Source: Rhodobacter sp. (GTDB lineage: Bacteria; Pseudomonadota; Alphaproteobacteria; Rhodobacterales; Rhodobacteraceae). From it: 64,000 nucleotides of DNA. Positions within the stretch are counted from its first letter, which is position 1. Each line of letters starts with the position of its first letter. The notes below the pieces were generated by a model, which saw nothing but the letters and a program-made list of their open reading frames with translations, had not been told where the DNA came from and ran no database searches. The DNA lies in contig JADJAB010000002.1 of NCBI GenBank assembly GCA_016704435.1, forward strand, positions 186,001 to 250,000, in the 5' to 3' direction. Of this stretch, positions 53,421-63,094 are shown piece by piece. Both the position numbers and the translations under genes were made by a program.

Positions 53421-55049
53421 GTGAACCCCATCGCTATCGCCTTCAACCTGCGCTACGCCCTGATCACCTGGCCGGCGATCCTGATCGCGACCTGCGCGCT
53501 TCTGATGCTGGCCTATCCCGGCCAGATCTGGTGGCTCTTGCCGTTTGCCCTGCTTTGCGTGGCCAGTGTCCTGCTGGGCCTGCACGACCTGCGCCAGACC
53601 CGCCATGCGGTATTGCGCAACTACCCGGTGATGGCGCATCTGCGGTTTCTTCTGGAAAGCATCCGCCCGGAAATGCGGCAGTATTTCTTCGAAGGCGACA
53701 AGGACGGTGCGCCGTTTCCGCGCGACAAGCGCGCCATCGTCTACCAGCGCGCCAAGAAGGACCTCGACAAGCGCCCCTTCGGCACCCAGTTCGACGTCTA
53801 TCAGGAACAATACGAATGGCTGCACCACTCCATCGCGCCGAAAGAGGCGCTGGGGCATGAGCTTTTGCGCGTGACGGTGGGCGAAGGCGCGGCGCAGCCC
53901 TATTCCGCCTCGCTCCTGAACATCTCGGCGATGAGCTATGGCTCGCTTTCGGCCAATGCGATCCGGGCGCTGAACAAGGGCGCGCGGCTGGGCGGCTTCT
54001 TCCATGACACCGGCGAAGGTGGCGTGTCGCCCTATCATCGCGAATTCGGCGGCGATCTGGTGTGGGAGCTGGGCTCGGGCTACTTCGGCGCGCGGGCGGT
54101 GGATGGCGGCTTCGATGCGGCCCGTTTCAAGGATGCCGCAGCCGACCCGCAGATCAAGATGGTGGAGCTGAAGCTGAGTCAGGGCGCCAAGCCCGGCCAT
54201 GGCGGCGTGCTGCCGGCCGCCAAGGTGACCGAGGAAATCAGCCGCATCCGCGGCGTGCCGGTGGGGCAGGACTGCAACTCTCCGGCGCATCATTCGTGCT
54301 TTTCCACCCCCGCCGGCCTGCTGGAATTCGTCGCGCGCATGCGCGATCTGTCGGGCGGCAAGCCGGCAGGGTTCAAGCTCTGCATCGGTCACCCGTGGGA
54401 GTTCATGGCGATCTGCAAGGCCATGGTCGAGACCGGGATCACCCCGGATTTCATCGTGGTCGACGGAAAAGAGGGTGGCACCGGTGCCGCGCCGCTGGAA
54501 TTCATGGACCATATCGGCATGCCGCTGCGCGACGGATTGACTTTTGTTCACAATGCCCTGGTCGGGATCGGCGTGCGCGACAAGGTTCGGATCGGGGCCA
54601 GCGGCAAGATCACCTCGGCCTTCGACATGGCCAAGACCATGGCGCTGGGGGCCGACTGGTGCAACGCCGCGCGCGGCTTCATGTTCGCGGTCGGCTGCAT
54701 TCAGGCGCAGTCCTGCCATACCGGCCAATGCCCGACCGGAGTCGCCACGCAAGACCCGCTGCGCCAGCGCGCGATCGTGGTGCCGGACAAGGCCGAACGG
54801 GTGGCAAATTTCCAGCGCAACACGCTGCATGCGCTGTCGGAACTGGTGGCGGCGGCGGGGCTGTCGCATCCGTCCGAGCTGGCGCCGCACCACTTCCTGC
54901 GCCGCACCGCCAGCGACCGCGTGCTGTCCTTTGCCGAGCTGCACGAACAGCTTGCGCCGGGGCAGCTCCTGGTGGAGCCGACCTCGTCGCCACGCTACGG
55001 TGCGGCCTGGGCAATGTCGCGCGCCAGCAGTTTCGCCCGCGTGGCCTAA
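53421..55049 (+). CDS. FMN-binding glutamate synthase-like protein
   Basis: The 542-residue product contains the central FMN domain of glutamate synthase only. Two N-terminal hydrophobic segments (about 12-58) are followed by the core: ISAMSYGSLSANAIRALNKGA, FFHDTGEGGVSPYH, LKLSQGAKPGHGGVLPA by its core SQGAKPGHGG, DGKEGGTGAAPLEF and the Cys cluster region GCIQAQSCHTGQCPTGVAT. It has no amidotransferase domain, so it may use ammonia or act on another imine. The membrane segments suggest inner-membrane attachment. It converges on the DgcA-like gene with a four-base overlap at the stops. Confidence 0.88.
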   Translation: MNPIAIAFNLRYALITWPAILIATCALLMLAYPGQIWWLLPFALLCVASVLLGLHDLRQTRHAVLRNYPVMAHLRFLLESIRPEMRQYFFEGDKDGAPFPRDKRAIVYQRAKKDLDKRPFGTQFDVYQEQYEWLHHSIAPKEALGHELLRVTVGEGAAQPYSASLLNISAMSYGSLSANAIRALNKGARLGGFFHDTGEGGVSPYHREFGGDLVWELGSGYFGARAVDGGFDAARFKDAAADPQIKMVELKLSQGAKPGHGGVLPAAKVTEEISRIRGVPVGQDCNSPAHHSCFSTPAGLLEFVARMRDLSGGKPAGFKLCIGHPWEFMAICKAMVETGITPDFIVVDGKEGGTGAAPLEFMDHIGMPLRDGLTFVHNALVGIGVRDKVRIGASGKITSAFDMAKTMALGADWCNAARGFMFAVGCIQAQSCHTGQCPTGVATQDPLRQRAIVVPDKAERVANFQRNTLHALSELVAAAGLSHPSELAPHHFLRRTASDRVLSFAELHEQLAPGQLLVEPTSSPRYGAAWAMSRASSFARVA

Positions 55050-57026
55050 AGCGACAGCGCCAGCTTGCGGCCTTCGTGGAAGGCATAGGCGGCCAGTCGC
55101 GGGGCTGCGCAGTCGCCGATGCGGTGGGTCGTCTTGCCCGCGAAAGCCTCGGGGAACGGGTCGAAACTGCGGTTGGTGGTGGCCATGACCAAAGCACTGG
55201 CGGCGATCTGGGTTTCCTCGCCGGTTAACAGGCTGCGGATGGTGGCGCCGTTGCCGTGCCAGCGGCTGATCAGGCTTTCGGTGATGAAACGGGCGCCTTT
55301 TGCGGCCAGCGCGCGGCGCGCGGCACCATCGGCCGCAGTGCGGGAAATCTCTTTTCCGACAAAGGCTTCCGGGGTGACGATGGTCACGCTGTGGCCCTGT
55401 TCGGCCAGCCACCAGGCGGTGCCGACGCCGCGCCAGTTGCTGCCTTCGTCGTAGAGGATGACCTCGTGGCCCGGCCGCGCCTCGCGCCGCAAGACGGCCT
55501 CGGGGCTGTGGACATGGCCGTTTTCCAGGCCGGGAAGGCAGGGCTCCTGCGGCAGCCAGCGCTGGAAGGCGTTTTCGTCGGGCAAGGAGCCGGTGGCCAG
55601 GATCACGGTATCGGCGGGATGGGCGGCGATCTCGTCTGCGTCAAGAAAGGCATTCAGCCGCAGGGTGACGCCCAGCTTGGTGAACTGGCGTTCATACCAC
55701 TCCATCAGGTCAAGGATCTGCGCCCGGCGCGGCTGCTGCCCGGCCAGCCGGAACTGCCCGCCGATCTGCGGCAGGGCTTCAACGATTTTAACGCTGTGCC
55801 CACGTTCGGCGGCGGCGCGGGCGGCCTCCAACCCGGCAGGACCGGCGCCGACGACCAGCAGCTTGCGGGGGGTGGCGGCGGGGGTGAACCGGTCGCCGCC
55901 CCATTCGAACTCGCGCCCCGCCGAGGGGTTGATCAGGCAGGAAATCCAGTAGTCGCGGCTGCGGCGGCCCCAGCACATCTGGTTGCAGGAAATGCAGCCG
56001 CGGATGTCGTCGGAGCGGCCCTCCATCACCTTGCGCGCCAGATGCGGATCGGCGATCTGGCCGCGGACGATGCTGACAAGGTCGGCCTCGCCCGAGGACA
56101 GGATGGTTTCTGCGTTCTCCGGCGTGCGGACGCCAGCCTCGGAGGTTATCTTTGCGTGCTTTACGAGTGATTTAAGTTGCGCGGTCAGCGGCGTGGTCAG
56201 CTTTTCTCCTTGGGTGAAGGCGGGGATGATGCCTTCGAATTCCAGATAGCTGCCATAGCCGACAGTTACATAGTCGACATGCCCGGTTTGATCATGCAGG
56301 TCTATGATTTCACAAAGATTCTCGGCGCTGAGCGTGGTGCCGGCATAGGCGGGGGCGTAGCTGATGGCCAGGCCCACGACGAAATCCTCGCCACAGTCGC
56401 GGCGGATGCGGTCGATCAGGCTGCGGGAAAATCGGGTGCGGTTTTCAAGGCTGCCGCCCCAGTCGTCGTCACGGTTGTTGGACCATGGGGTCCAGAACTG
56501 ATCGAGCAGCGAATGGTAGGCGGCCCCAGACCTCGACGCCGTGAAAACCGCAGGCCTTGGCGCGGATGGCAGCGGCGACGTGGGCATCCAGCACCTCGTT
56601 GATTTCATTGACGGTCATCCGGTGGGAGCCGTCGGGATCATGGTAGCTGGGGGCGCCGGAGGGGCTCCAGTGCGGCTGGAACGACAGGTCGGAATCGCCA
56701 TGCGCGCCGACGTGGTAGATCTGCTGGATCACCACGGCGCCGGCGTCTTTCACCTCGTCGGTGATGCGGCGGAAGTGCGGGATGATGGCGTCGGATTCAT
56801 GGGAGATGTTGCCGCGGGTCAGGACGCCGGTCCGGTGCGCCGGAACGGGTTCGCAGACTACCATGGCAGCACCGCCAAGTGCCCGTTCCAAAAGGTATTT
56901 TCCCTGACGCGGGCCGGGAATGCCCTGGTCGGACATGTTGTTGGTATGGGCACCGAAGACGATGCGGTTGCGCAGGGTGTGGCCGCGCAATTGCAGGGGT
57001 GAGGTGAGGTGGCGGTGGTGGGACAT
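55046..57026 (-). CDS. FMN/FAD/4Fe-4S demethylase-type oxidoreductase, DgcA/TMADH-like (frameshifted)
   Basis: After repair this is a ~660-residue member of the 2,4-dienoyl-CoA reductase/trimethylamine dehydrogenase family. The N-terminal FMN barrel has RNRIVFGAHTNNM and GFHGVEVW-AAYHSLLDQFWTPWSNNR. The cluster Cys residues fit C-x2-C-x3-C-x11-C in GCISCNQMCWGRRSRDYWISC by its Cys pattern, and the FAD/NAD domain has VVGAGPAGLEAARAAA. A C-run of four at 56524-56527 has one base too many: removing it joins the two halves. The text around the cluster (NQMCWGRRSRDYW) is close to DgcA of dimethylglycine catabolism, so demethylation of a betaine or methylproline is likely. Confidence 0.85.
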
Positions 57027-57175
57027 GGCGGCCTCCGGGTTGCGGAGAGGCTAGCGCCGGGGGACGCAAAGGATTGCCCGAAAGCGTCATCTGAGGGTCT
57101 GAAATCCCGGTCTGCAAAGCGTCTGGCAAACGTATGGCAACCGTCTGGCAGGTTTTCCGCCGGCCGGGCGAAAAA

Positions 57176-57195
57176 GGCCGCCCGTTCGGGCGGCC
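57176..57195 (-). terminator. Rho-independent terminator after aldehyde dehydrogenase
   Basis: GGCCGCCC (57176-57183) and GGGCGGCC (57188-57195) form a perfect eight-pair stem around GTTC. On the minus strand it follows the stop by about 17 bases and is followed by TTTTT. This is a strong intrinsic terminator. Confidence 0.85.
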
Positions 57196-57212
57196 CTTGC
57201 GGTGTCGGCGGC

Positions 57213-58670
57213 TTACTCGGCCGCGTCCTTGATGGTGAAGTCGTAGCCCGCGATGCCCTTGGGTTCGAGGAACTCTTCGATCCCCCAGATGCCGCCCTCG
57301 CGGGCGTGGCCCGATTGCTTGACGCCGCCGAAGAACGACCCTGCGCCGCGCGACTTGCCGTTCATCTCGACCATGCCGGAGCGCAGTGCCCGCGCCAGCC
57401 GGTTCGACCGCGCCGGGCTGCCGGATTGGACATAGTTGGTCAGGCCATAGGGGGTGTCATTGGCGATCTGCACCGCCTCGGCTTCGGTCTCGAAGGGGAT
57501 GATCGCCAGCACCGGGCCGAAGATCTCTTCACGCTCGATGGTCATGCCGGGGCGAACATCGGCGAAGATCGTCGGCTTGACGAAAAAGCCGCGGTTGAAG
57601 CCTTCGGGCAGGCCGGGGCCGCCGGTGACCAGGCGGGCGCCTTCGTCGATGCCTTTCTGGATATAGCCCTGGATCTGGTCCCACTGGCGCTTGTTCACCA
57701 CCGGGCCGATGTGGGGGCCGTTTTCGTTGGCGGGGCCGACCTTGATGGAATTGGCGACCTCGGCCGCTTTGGCGACGGTGGCGTCATAGACGCTGCGCTC
57801 GACCAGCAGGCGCGACGGCGCGTTGCAGGACTGGCCGGTGTTTTCCATCATCCGCAGCACCGAGCGTTCGACGGCCTTGGCATCGGCATCGGCGAACAGC
57901 AGGTTGGCGCCCTTGCCGCCAAGTTCCAGCGCCACGCGCTTGAGCGTTTCCGCCGCGGCCCTGGAGATGGCCCGGCCCGCGCGGGTGGAGCCGGTGAAGG
58001 AGATCATGTCCACGTCCGGGTGGGTCGAGAGCTGAGAACCCACGCCCGCGCCGTCGCCGTTGACCAGGTTGAAGACGCCTGCCGGGATGCCGGCGTCATG
58101 GCAGAATTCGGCGAAGAGCATCGCGTTCAGCGGCGATTCCTCGGACGGTTTCAGCACGCAGGTGCAGCCCGCCAGCATCGCCGGAATCGCCTTGAGCACG
58201 ATCTGGTTGACCGGCCAGTTCCACGGCGTGATCAGGCCGACGACGCCGATCGGCTCCATCGCCACGGCGGCGCCGGGGGCCTGGGGGCCAAGCGGGCGGA
58301 CCCATTCGATGGTCTCGAAGGCCTTGAGGAAGTTCTGCGTGTGCCAGGGCAGGCAAGGCGCCTGATCCGACAGCGCAAAGTCGATCGGCGCGCCCATTTC
58401 CAGGCTGATCGCCTCGGCGAATTCCTGCAGGCGGGCGTTGTACTGGTCGATGATCTTCGCCACCAGCCGGGCGCGTTCCTTCGGCGGGGTGGCGGCCCAG
58501 GCGGGCAAGGCAGCCTTGGCGGCGGCCACGGCGGCATCGGTATCGGCCTGATCGCCAAGCGAGATCACCGCGCAGGGCTCTTCGTTCGAGGGGTTGATGA
58601 CCTGGCAATCGCGGGCCTTGGCGGGCGCGACCCACTGGCCGTTGATGTAGAAATTGCGCTTGGTAAGCAT
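57213..58670 (-). CDS. NAD(P)-dependent aldehyde dehydrogenase
   Basis: The 485-residue ALDH has the catalytic Cys at 282 (GQSCNAPSRLLVE), the general-base Glu at 249 (LELGGKGANLLF), the Asn-containing PWNWPVNQ at 149-155 and FTGSTRAG. It is of the ordinary ALDH superfamily; the aldehyde is unknown. Its start at 58670 has a GGAGG eight bases upstream. It is divergent from the peroxiredoxin gene, with a 234-base gap containing direct repeats. Neighbouring DgcA-like demethylase would release formaldehyde, so handling of an aldehyde from that pathway is possible. Confidence 0.93.
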   Translation of the reverse strand: MLTKRNFYINGQWVAPAKARDCQVINPSNEEPCAVISLGDQADTDAAVAAAKAALPAWAATPPKERARLVAKIIDQYNARLQEFAEAISLEMGAPIDFALSDQAPCLPWHTQNFLKAFETIEWVRPLGPQAPGAAVAMEPIGVVGLITPWNWPVNQIVLKAIPAMLAGCTCVLKPSEESPLNAMLFAEFCHDAGIPAGVFNLVNGDGAGVGSQLSTHPDVDMISFTGSTRAGRAISRAAAETLKRVALELGGKGANLLFADADAKAVERSVLRMMENTGQSCNAPSRLLVERSVYDATVAKAAEVANSIKVGPANENGPHIGPVVNKRQWDQIQGYIQKGIDEGARLVTGGPGLPEGFNRGFFVKPTIFADVRPGMTIEREEIFGPVLAIIPFETEAEAVQIANDTPYGLTNYVQSGSPARSNRLARALRSGMVEMNGKSRGAGSFFGGVKQSGHAREGGIWGIEEFLEPKGIAGYDFTIKDAAE

Positions 58671-58737
58671 GGTGGCCTCCGCTTTTTCGGGAAATTTGAT
58701 CAAATATGCCTGCCCTGCAAGCGAGCCGCAAGCAGCG

Positions 58738-58797
58738 TTCCGACGGAATGACGTCGGAATCCTGCCGGCGGGCGGCAACGGTCCGGCGGAACGACGT
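58738..58797. promoter_or_regulatory. Inverted and direct repeats between divergent ALDH and peroxiredoxin genes
   Basis: TTCCGAC (58738-58744) pairs with GTCGGAA (58753-58759). Overlapping it, CGGAATGACGT (58744-58754) is repeated with one change as CGGAACGACGT (58787-58797), 43 bases apart, about four helical turns. This could be an operator for a dimeric regulator controlling one or both divergent genes. Confidence 0.4.
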
Positions 58798-58904
58798 GGG
58801 GGGCAATGGACGGGTGTTCTCTTTTGTCGCGGGGACCGGCGGAGGGGGTGAAACTTCCTTCCGAAACCCTTATCTGAGGGGCAGCAAACACCGAGAGGAC
58901 CACC

Positions 58905-59561
58905 ATGGCCGTTCGCATCAACGACATCGCCCCCGACTTCACCGCCGATTCGACGGCGGGCAAGATCAAGTTCCACGACTGGCTGGGCGGGTCCTACGCC
59001 ATCATCTTCAGCCATCCGCGCGACTTCACGCCGGTCTGCACCACCGAGTTCGGCGCCGTGGCGCAGCTGGCGGCGGAATGGAAGAAGCGCAACACCAAGG
59101 TGATCGGCGTGTCGGTCGATTCGGTCGAGGATCACCAGAAATGGAAGCGCGACATCGAGGCCTTTGCCGGCGTCGCGGCGGAATTTCCGATCATCGACGA
59201 CACCAGCCTGACGGTGTCGAAGGCCTATGACATGCTGCCGGCCGAGTTCTACCTGCCGGAGGCAGGCCGCACGCCGGCCAATTCGGCGACGGTGCGGACG
59301 GTCTACATCATCGGGCCGGACAAGAAGGTGCGGCTGACGATGACCTATCCGATGAGCGTGGGGCGGAATTTCGCGGAAATCCTGCGCGCACTGGATGCGG
59401 TGCAGGCGACCGACGGGGTGCCGGTGGCCACCCCGGCCAACTGGGTACCGGGGCAGGATATCATCGTGGCGATGTCTCTGGATGACGCGCAGGCCAAGGA
59501 GAAGTTCGGCGCGCTGGACATCCGGCTGCCCTATCTGCGGTTTGCCAGGCGCCCGGCCTGA
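58905..59561 (+). CDS. 1-Cys peroxiredoxin (Prx6 type)
   Basis: The 218-residue peroxiredoxin has the peroxidatic Cys at 45 in HPRDFTPVCTTEFG and the usual C-terminal extension (PYLRFARRP) of the Prx6/1-Cys group. It reduces hydroperoxides and needs an external reductant. I see GVSVDSVEDHQKWKRDIE and the conserved Arg region in FAEILRALDAVQ. The start at 58905 follows CCGAGAGGACCACC (GAGG about six bases upstream). It is divergent from the aldehyde dehydrogenase and ends in a repeat-type terminator. Confidence 0.95.
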   Translation: MAVRINDIAPDFTADSTAGKIKFHDWLGGSYAIIFSHPRDFTPVCTTEFGAVAQLAAEWKKRNTKVIGVSVDSVEDHQKWKRDIEAFAGVAAEFPIIDDTSLTVSKAYDMLPAEFYLPEAGRTPANSATVRTVYIIGPDKKVRLTMTYPMSVGRNFAEILRALDAVQATDGVPVATPANWVPGQDIIVAMSLDDAQAKEKFGALDIRLPYLRFARRPA

Positions 59562-59572
59562 CGGCAGGCGGC

Positions 59573-59623
59573 GGGGGCGCTTCGCCCCCCGCACCCCCAG
59601 AGAGTATTTGTGCCAAGATGAAG
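59573..59623. repeat. Dispersed intergenic repeat / bidirectional terminator
   Basis: GGGGGCG-CTT-CGCCCCC (59573-59589) is followed by AGAGTATTTG and TGCCAAGATGAAG (59601-59623). The same two-part layout recurs on the opposite strand at 6624-6672. It lies between the convergent peroxiredoxin and hydrolase genes, so it probably ends both transcripts. Confidence 0.7.
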
Positions 59624-59631
59624 GGGCGGGT

Positions 59632-60588
59632 TCAGGCAGCTCTTGCGGCCTTCAGGGCGGCGGCCAGTTCGCGGCGTTGATGGCGGATCTTCCAGTGCGG
59701 ACGGTCCGCCATCATCTTTTCGGCCAGGGAAAGGCCCAGGCGGTAGTGGCCGCGCGCCTTGCAGCGGGACAGGAAATCGGCCCGCCAGGGAATGCTGTCG
59801 CGCCGCGCGCGCATCAGCCTGGCGAAGGCTTGCGGTTCCAGTCGAGCCTCGAAGGTGGCTTGCGAGATGGTCTTCAGCAGGCCCATCTTCAGAAGGCCGG
59901 GCGGCAGCTTGTGACCCATGTGGCGCATCGGCAGGAAGGTGACGTTGGGAAAAGCAAGCGCCTTTGCGTGCTGGACATCGTCGGGCAGCGTCGGGTCGTA
60001 GGCGATATAGGCGCGCGATGCGGCGCGCAGGCCCTCCGCCGCGTCTCCGAAGGGCAGCGACCAGTCGGTGGTCAGGCGGGCGTGGCGGTAGCGGGACTCA
60101 AAGGGGCAAAGGGCAGGGTCGAGGCTGCGCTGCGGCGCAAAGGCCATCACCGTGCAGCCGGGCGCCAGGGGCGCGAAGGCCAGCGCGCCGAAGCCGCCCA
60201 TCGACGAGCCATACATCGACACGGCGGGAAAGCGGCGGAAGAAGCCGTCGTCGCGCAGGTCTTCCAGCGCGGTGATCACTTCGCGGTCACGATACCAGTC
60301 ACGGCGCTTGATCTGCAGGCCCAGGACGTCGTGGCCCGCCGCCATCAGGAATTTCTGGCCCCAGATGATGCGGTCTTCGGTCTCGCGCACGGCAGCGAGG
60401 TTGTCGTAGCTGACCACCAGCCGTTCCCCGCGCCCCGGCAGCCAGGTCAGGACGTGATGCTGCATCTCCAGCATGAAGCCGCCCATGTCGGCGACCCTCT
60501 GGCGCTGGATCGCGAAGGCGTCTGTGGTGACGGTGGCATCGCCGTCATCGTCAGGCCCTGCGGCCTCATCCCCGAAATCGTCGCTCAT
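59632..60588 (-). CDS. Alpha/beta-hydrolase-like protein
   Basis: The 318-residue protein has the nucleophile elbow MYGSSMGGFGAL (G-x-S-x-G-G) in an alpha/beta hydrolase setting, with GHDVLGLQIKRRDWYRDREV before it and PMRHMGHKLPPGL with the probable His after. The C-terminal region is basic. I do not recognise a close family. Start at 60588 (MSDDFGDEAAG) is chosen because the longer upstream frame adds unconserved residues. Function unknown; it is downstream of pnp on the same strand but a terminator separates them. Confidence 0.7.
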   Translation of the reverse strand: MSDDFGDEAAGPDDDGDATVTTDAFAIQRQRVADMGGFMLEMQHHVLTWLPGRGERLVVSYDNLAAVRETEDRIIWGQKFLMAAGHDVLGLQIKRRDWYRDREVITALEDLRDDGFFRRFPAVSMYGSSMGGFGALAFAPLAPGCTVMAFAPQRSLDPALCPFESRYRHARLTTDWSLPFGDAAEGLRAASRAYIAYDPTLPDDVQHAKALAFPNVTFLPMRHMGHKLPPGLLKMGLLKTISQATFEARLEPQAFARLMRARRDSIPWRADFLSRCKARGHYRLGLSLAEKMMADRPHWKIRHQRRELAAALKAARAA

Positions 60589-60658
60589 GCCTGCCTCTTT
60601 TTCCGGGCAGGATAGCAGGCGGCGCGGAACTGGCCAGAAAATCATCCGCAGAATGCAA

Positions 60659-60683
60659 AAGGCCCCGGACGTGCCGGGGCCTT
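60659..60683 (-). terminator. Rho-independent terminator after pnp
   Basis: AAGGCCCCGG (60659-60668) pairs with CCGGGGCCTT (60674-60683) around a five-base loop. On the minus strand it lies 22 bases past the pnp stop and ends with TTTTGC. It separates pnp from the hydrolase gene. Confidence 0.85.
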
Positions 60684-60705
60684 CGTGCAACGGTTGGCGA
60701 AGGGA

Positions 60706-62851
60706 TCAGCCCTCGGCGTCTTCGCGCTGCTTTTCGGGCGAGATTTCGGCGCCGGTGTCCTGGTCGACCATCTTCATGCCCAGGCGGACCTTGCCACGCT
60801 CGTCAAAGCCCAAGAGCTTGACCTTCACTTCCTGGCCTTCCTTCAGCGCCTCGTTCGGGTGGTTCAGGCGCTTGCCCGAGATCTGGGACACATGCACCAG
60901 ACCGTCCCGCTTGCCGAAGAAGTTCACGAAGGCGCCGAAATCGACCAGCTTCACCACCTTGCCGGTGTAGATCTGGCCCTCTTCCGGCTCTGCCACGATC
61001 GACCAGATCATGTCATGCGCCCGCTTGATGGCGGCGGCGTCGTTCGAGGCGATCTTGATCATGCCATCGTCGTTGATGTCGACCTTGGCGCCCGACAGTT
61101 CGACGATTTCGCGGATGACCTTGCCGCCCGGAGCCGATGACTTCGCGGATCTTGTCGGTCGGGATCGACATCGTCTCGATCTTCGGCGCATAGGCGCTGA
61201 AGCCTTGCGGGGCCGACAGGGCGCGATTCATCTCGGCCAGGATGTGCAGGCGGCCGTCCTTGGCCTGCGCCAAAGCCTGCTTCATGATCTCGGGCGTGAT
61301 GCCGGCGATCTTGATGTCCATCTGCAGCGAGGTGATGCCGGCAGCGGTGCCCGCGACCTTGAAGTCCATGTCGCCGAGGTGATCCTCGTCGCCCAGGATG
61401 TCGGTCAGGATGGCGAACTTGCCGTCATCTTCCAGGATCAGGCCCATGGCGACACCGGCAACCGGGGCCTTCAAGGGAACGCCTGCGTCCATCATGCTGA
61501 GCGATCCACCGCAGACCGACGCCATCGAGGAGGAGCCGTTCGACTCGGTGATCTCGGACACGATGCGCACGGTGTAGGGGAAGTCGGTCGGCGCCGGCAG
61601 AACCGCCTGCAACGCGCGCCAGGCCAGCTTGCCATGGCCGATTTCGCGGCGGCCGGGGCCACCGACGCGGCCAACTTCGCCGACCGAATAGGGCGGGAAG
61701 TTGTAGTGCAGCAGGAAGTTGGAGCGGTAGTTGCCGTTCAGCGCGTCGATGATCTGCTCATCCTCGCCAGTGCCAAGGGTCGTGACTACGAGCCCCTGGG
61801 TTTCGCCACGGGTGAACAGCGCCGAGCCATGCGCCCGCGGCAGGACGCCGTTTTCGCAGACGATCGGGCGGACGGTCTTGGTGTCGCGGCCGTCGATGCG
61901 GGTGCCGGTTTTCACCACGTCCCCGCGCAGGATGCTGGATTCCAGCTTCTTGATCGCCGGGCCGAGGTTGGCATCGGCCTGATCATCTTCCGACAGCGCG
62001 GCCTTGATCGTGGTGATCGCCGCCGAGATCGCATTGGTGCGCTCTTGCTTGTCGCGGATGGCGAAGGCGGCGCGCATGGCCTTTTCGCCGGCCTTCTTGA
62101 CCGATGCATAGAGCGCCGAATAGTCGGGCGGCGAGAAGTCGAACGGCTCTTTCGCGGCAACTTCGGCGAAGTCGATGATCAGGTCGATCACCGGCTGCAT
62201 CTGCTCATGGCCGAACACCACGGCGCCCAGCATTTCCTCTTCGGTCAGCTCATAGGCCTCGGATTCCACCATCATCACGGCGTCCTTGGTGCCGGCGACG
62301 ACCAGATCAAGCCGCTGATCGGGCTTCATGCGCAGTTGCGTCATGTCGTCCATGTCGGGGTTCAGCACGTATGCGCCATTGGCAAAACCGACGCGCGCAG
62401 CGGCGATCGGGCCCATGAAGGGCACGCCCGAGATGGTCAGCGCGGCCGAGGCGGCGATCATCGCCACGACATCCGGGTCGTTGACCAGATCGCACGACAG
62501 CACGGTCGCCATGACCAGCACTTCATGCTTGAAGCCTTCGACGAACAGCGGGCGGCAAGGGCGGTCGATCAGGCGGGAAACCAGGGTTTCCTTCTCGCTC
62601 GGACGCGCTTCGCGCTTGAAGAAGCCGCCGGGGATCTTGCCCGCGGCATAGTATTTTTCCTGATAATGCACGGTCAGGGGGAAGAAGTCCTGCCCCGGCT
62701 TGGGCTGCTTGGCGAAGGTCACGGCGGCCATCACCTGGGTGTCGCCCAGCGTTGCCACCACCGACCCATCGGCCTGGCGGGCAACCCGTCCCGTTTCCAG
62801 GGTAAGCGTTTCATTGCCCCACTGGATGGATTTTTTCGTCACGTTGAACAT
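60706..62851 (-). CDS. pnp: Polyribonucleotide nucleotidyltransferase PNPase (frameshifted)
   Basis: PNPase degrades mRNA 3' to 5' by phosphorolysis. The protein starts MFNVTKKSIQWGNETLTLETG and has two RNase PH domains (GDTQVMAAVTF, FKREARPSEKETLVSRLIDRPCRPLF by its core RLIDRPCRPLF, and in the second GTRIDGRDTKTVRPI). Near its end are the KH loop IREVIGSGGK and the S1 domain GQIYTGKVVKLVDFGAFV. A C-run of three at 61127-61129 has one base too many and breaks the frame right at the KH Gly loop. An ATG at 62851 is the start. Confidence 0.95.
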
Positions 62852-63094
62852 GTATGGTTTCCTCTGGGAACACCCACGGCCCCTGCCGCGGTCCCCGTTT
62901 GCATGGCGGCCCCATTGCCGCCGCCCCCTATCCTTTGCATGCGGCCGGGGGCGGGCCTCACGTCGCAGATGCGGCGGGGCATACAGGAAAAGGGGGGCGT
63001 TGGGAAGGGCGGTGATTGGGCCGGCCACTTGACACTCCTGATGCCCGGGCAGAGCTTCGCGGCGAAATGCATATTGCGGGAAGGGAGAGAGCCT

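Noticed and set aside
61010..63094. Long plus-strand open frame opposite pnp
   Set aside because: It mirrors pnp in the antisense frame and contains no recognisable motif; only the AhpD-like 3' end is real.
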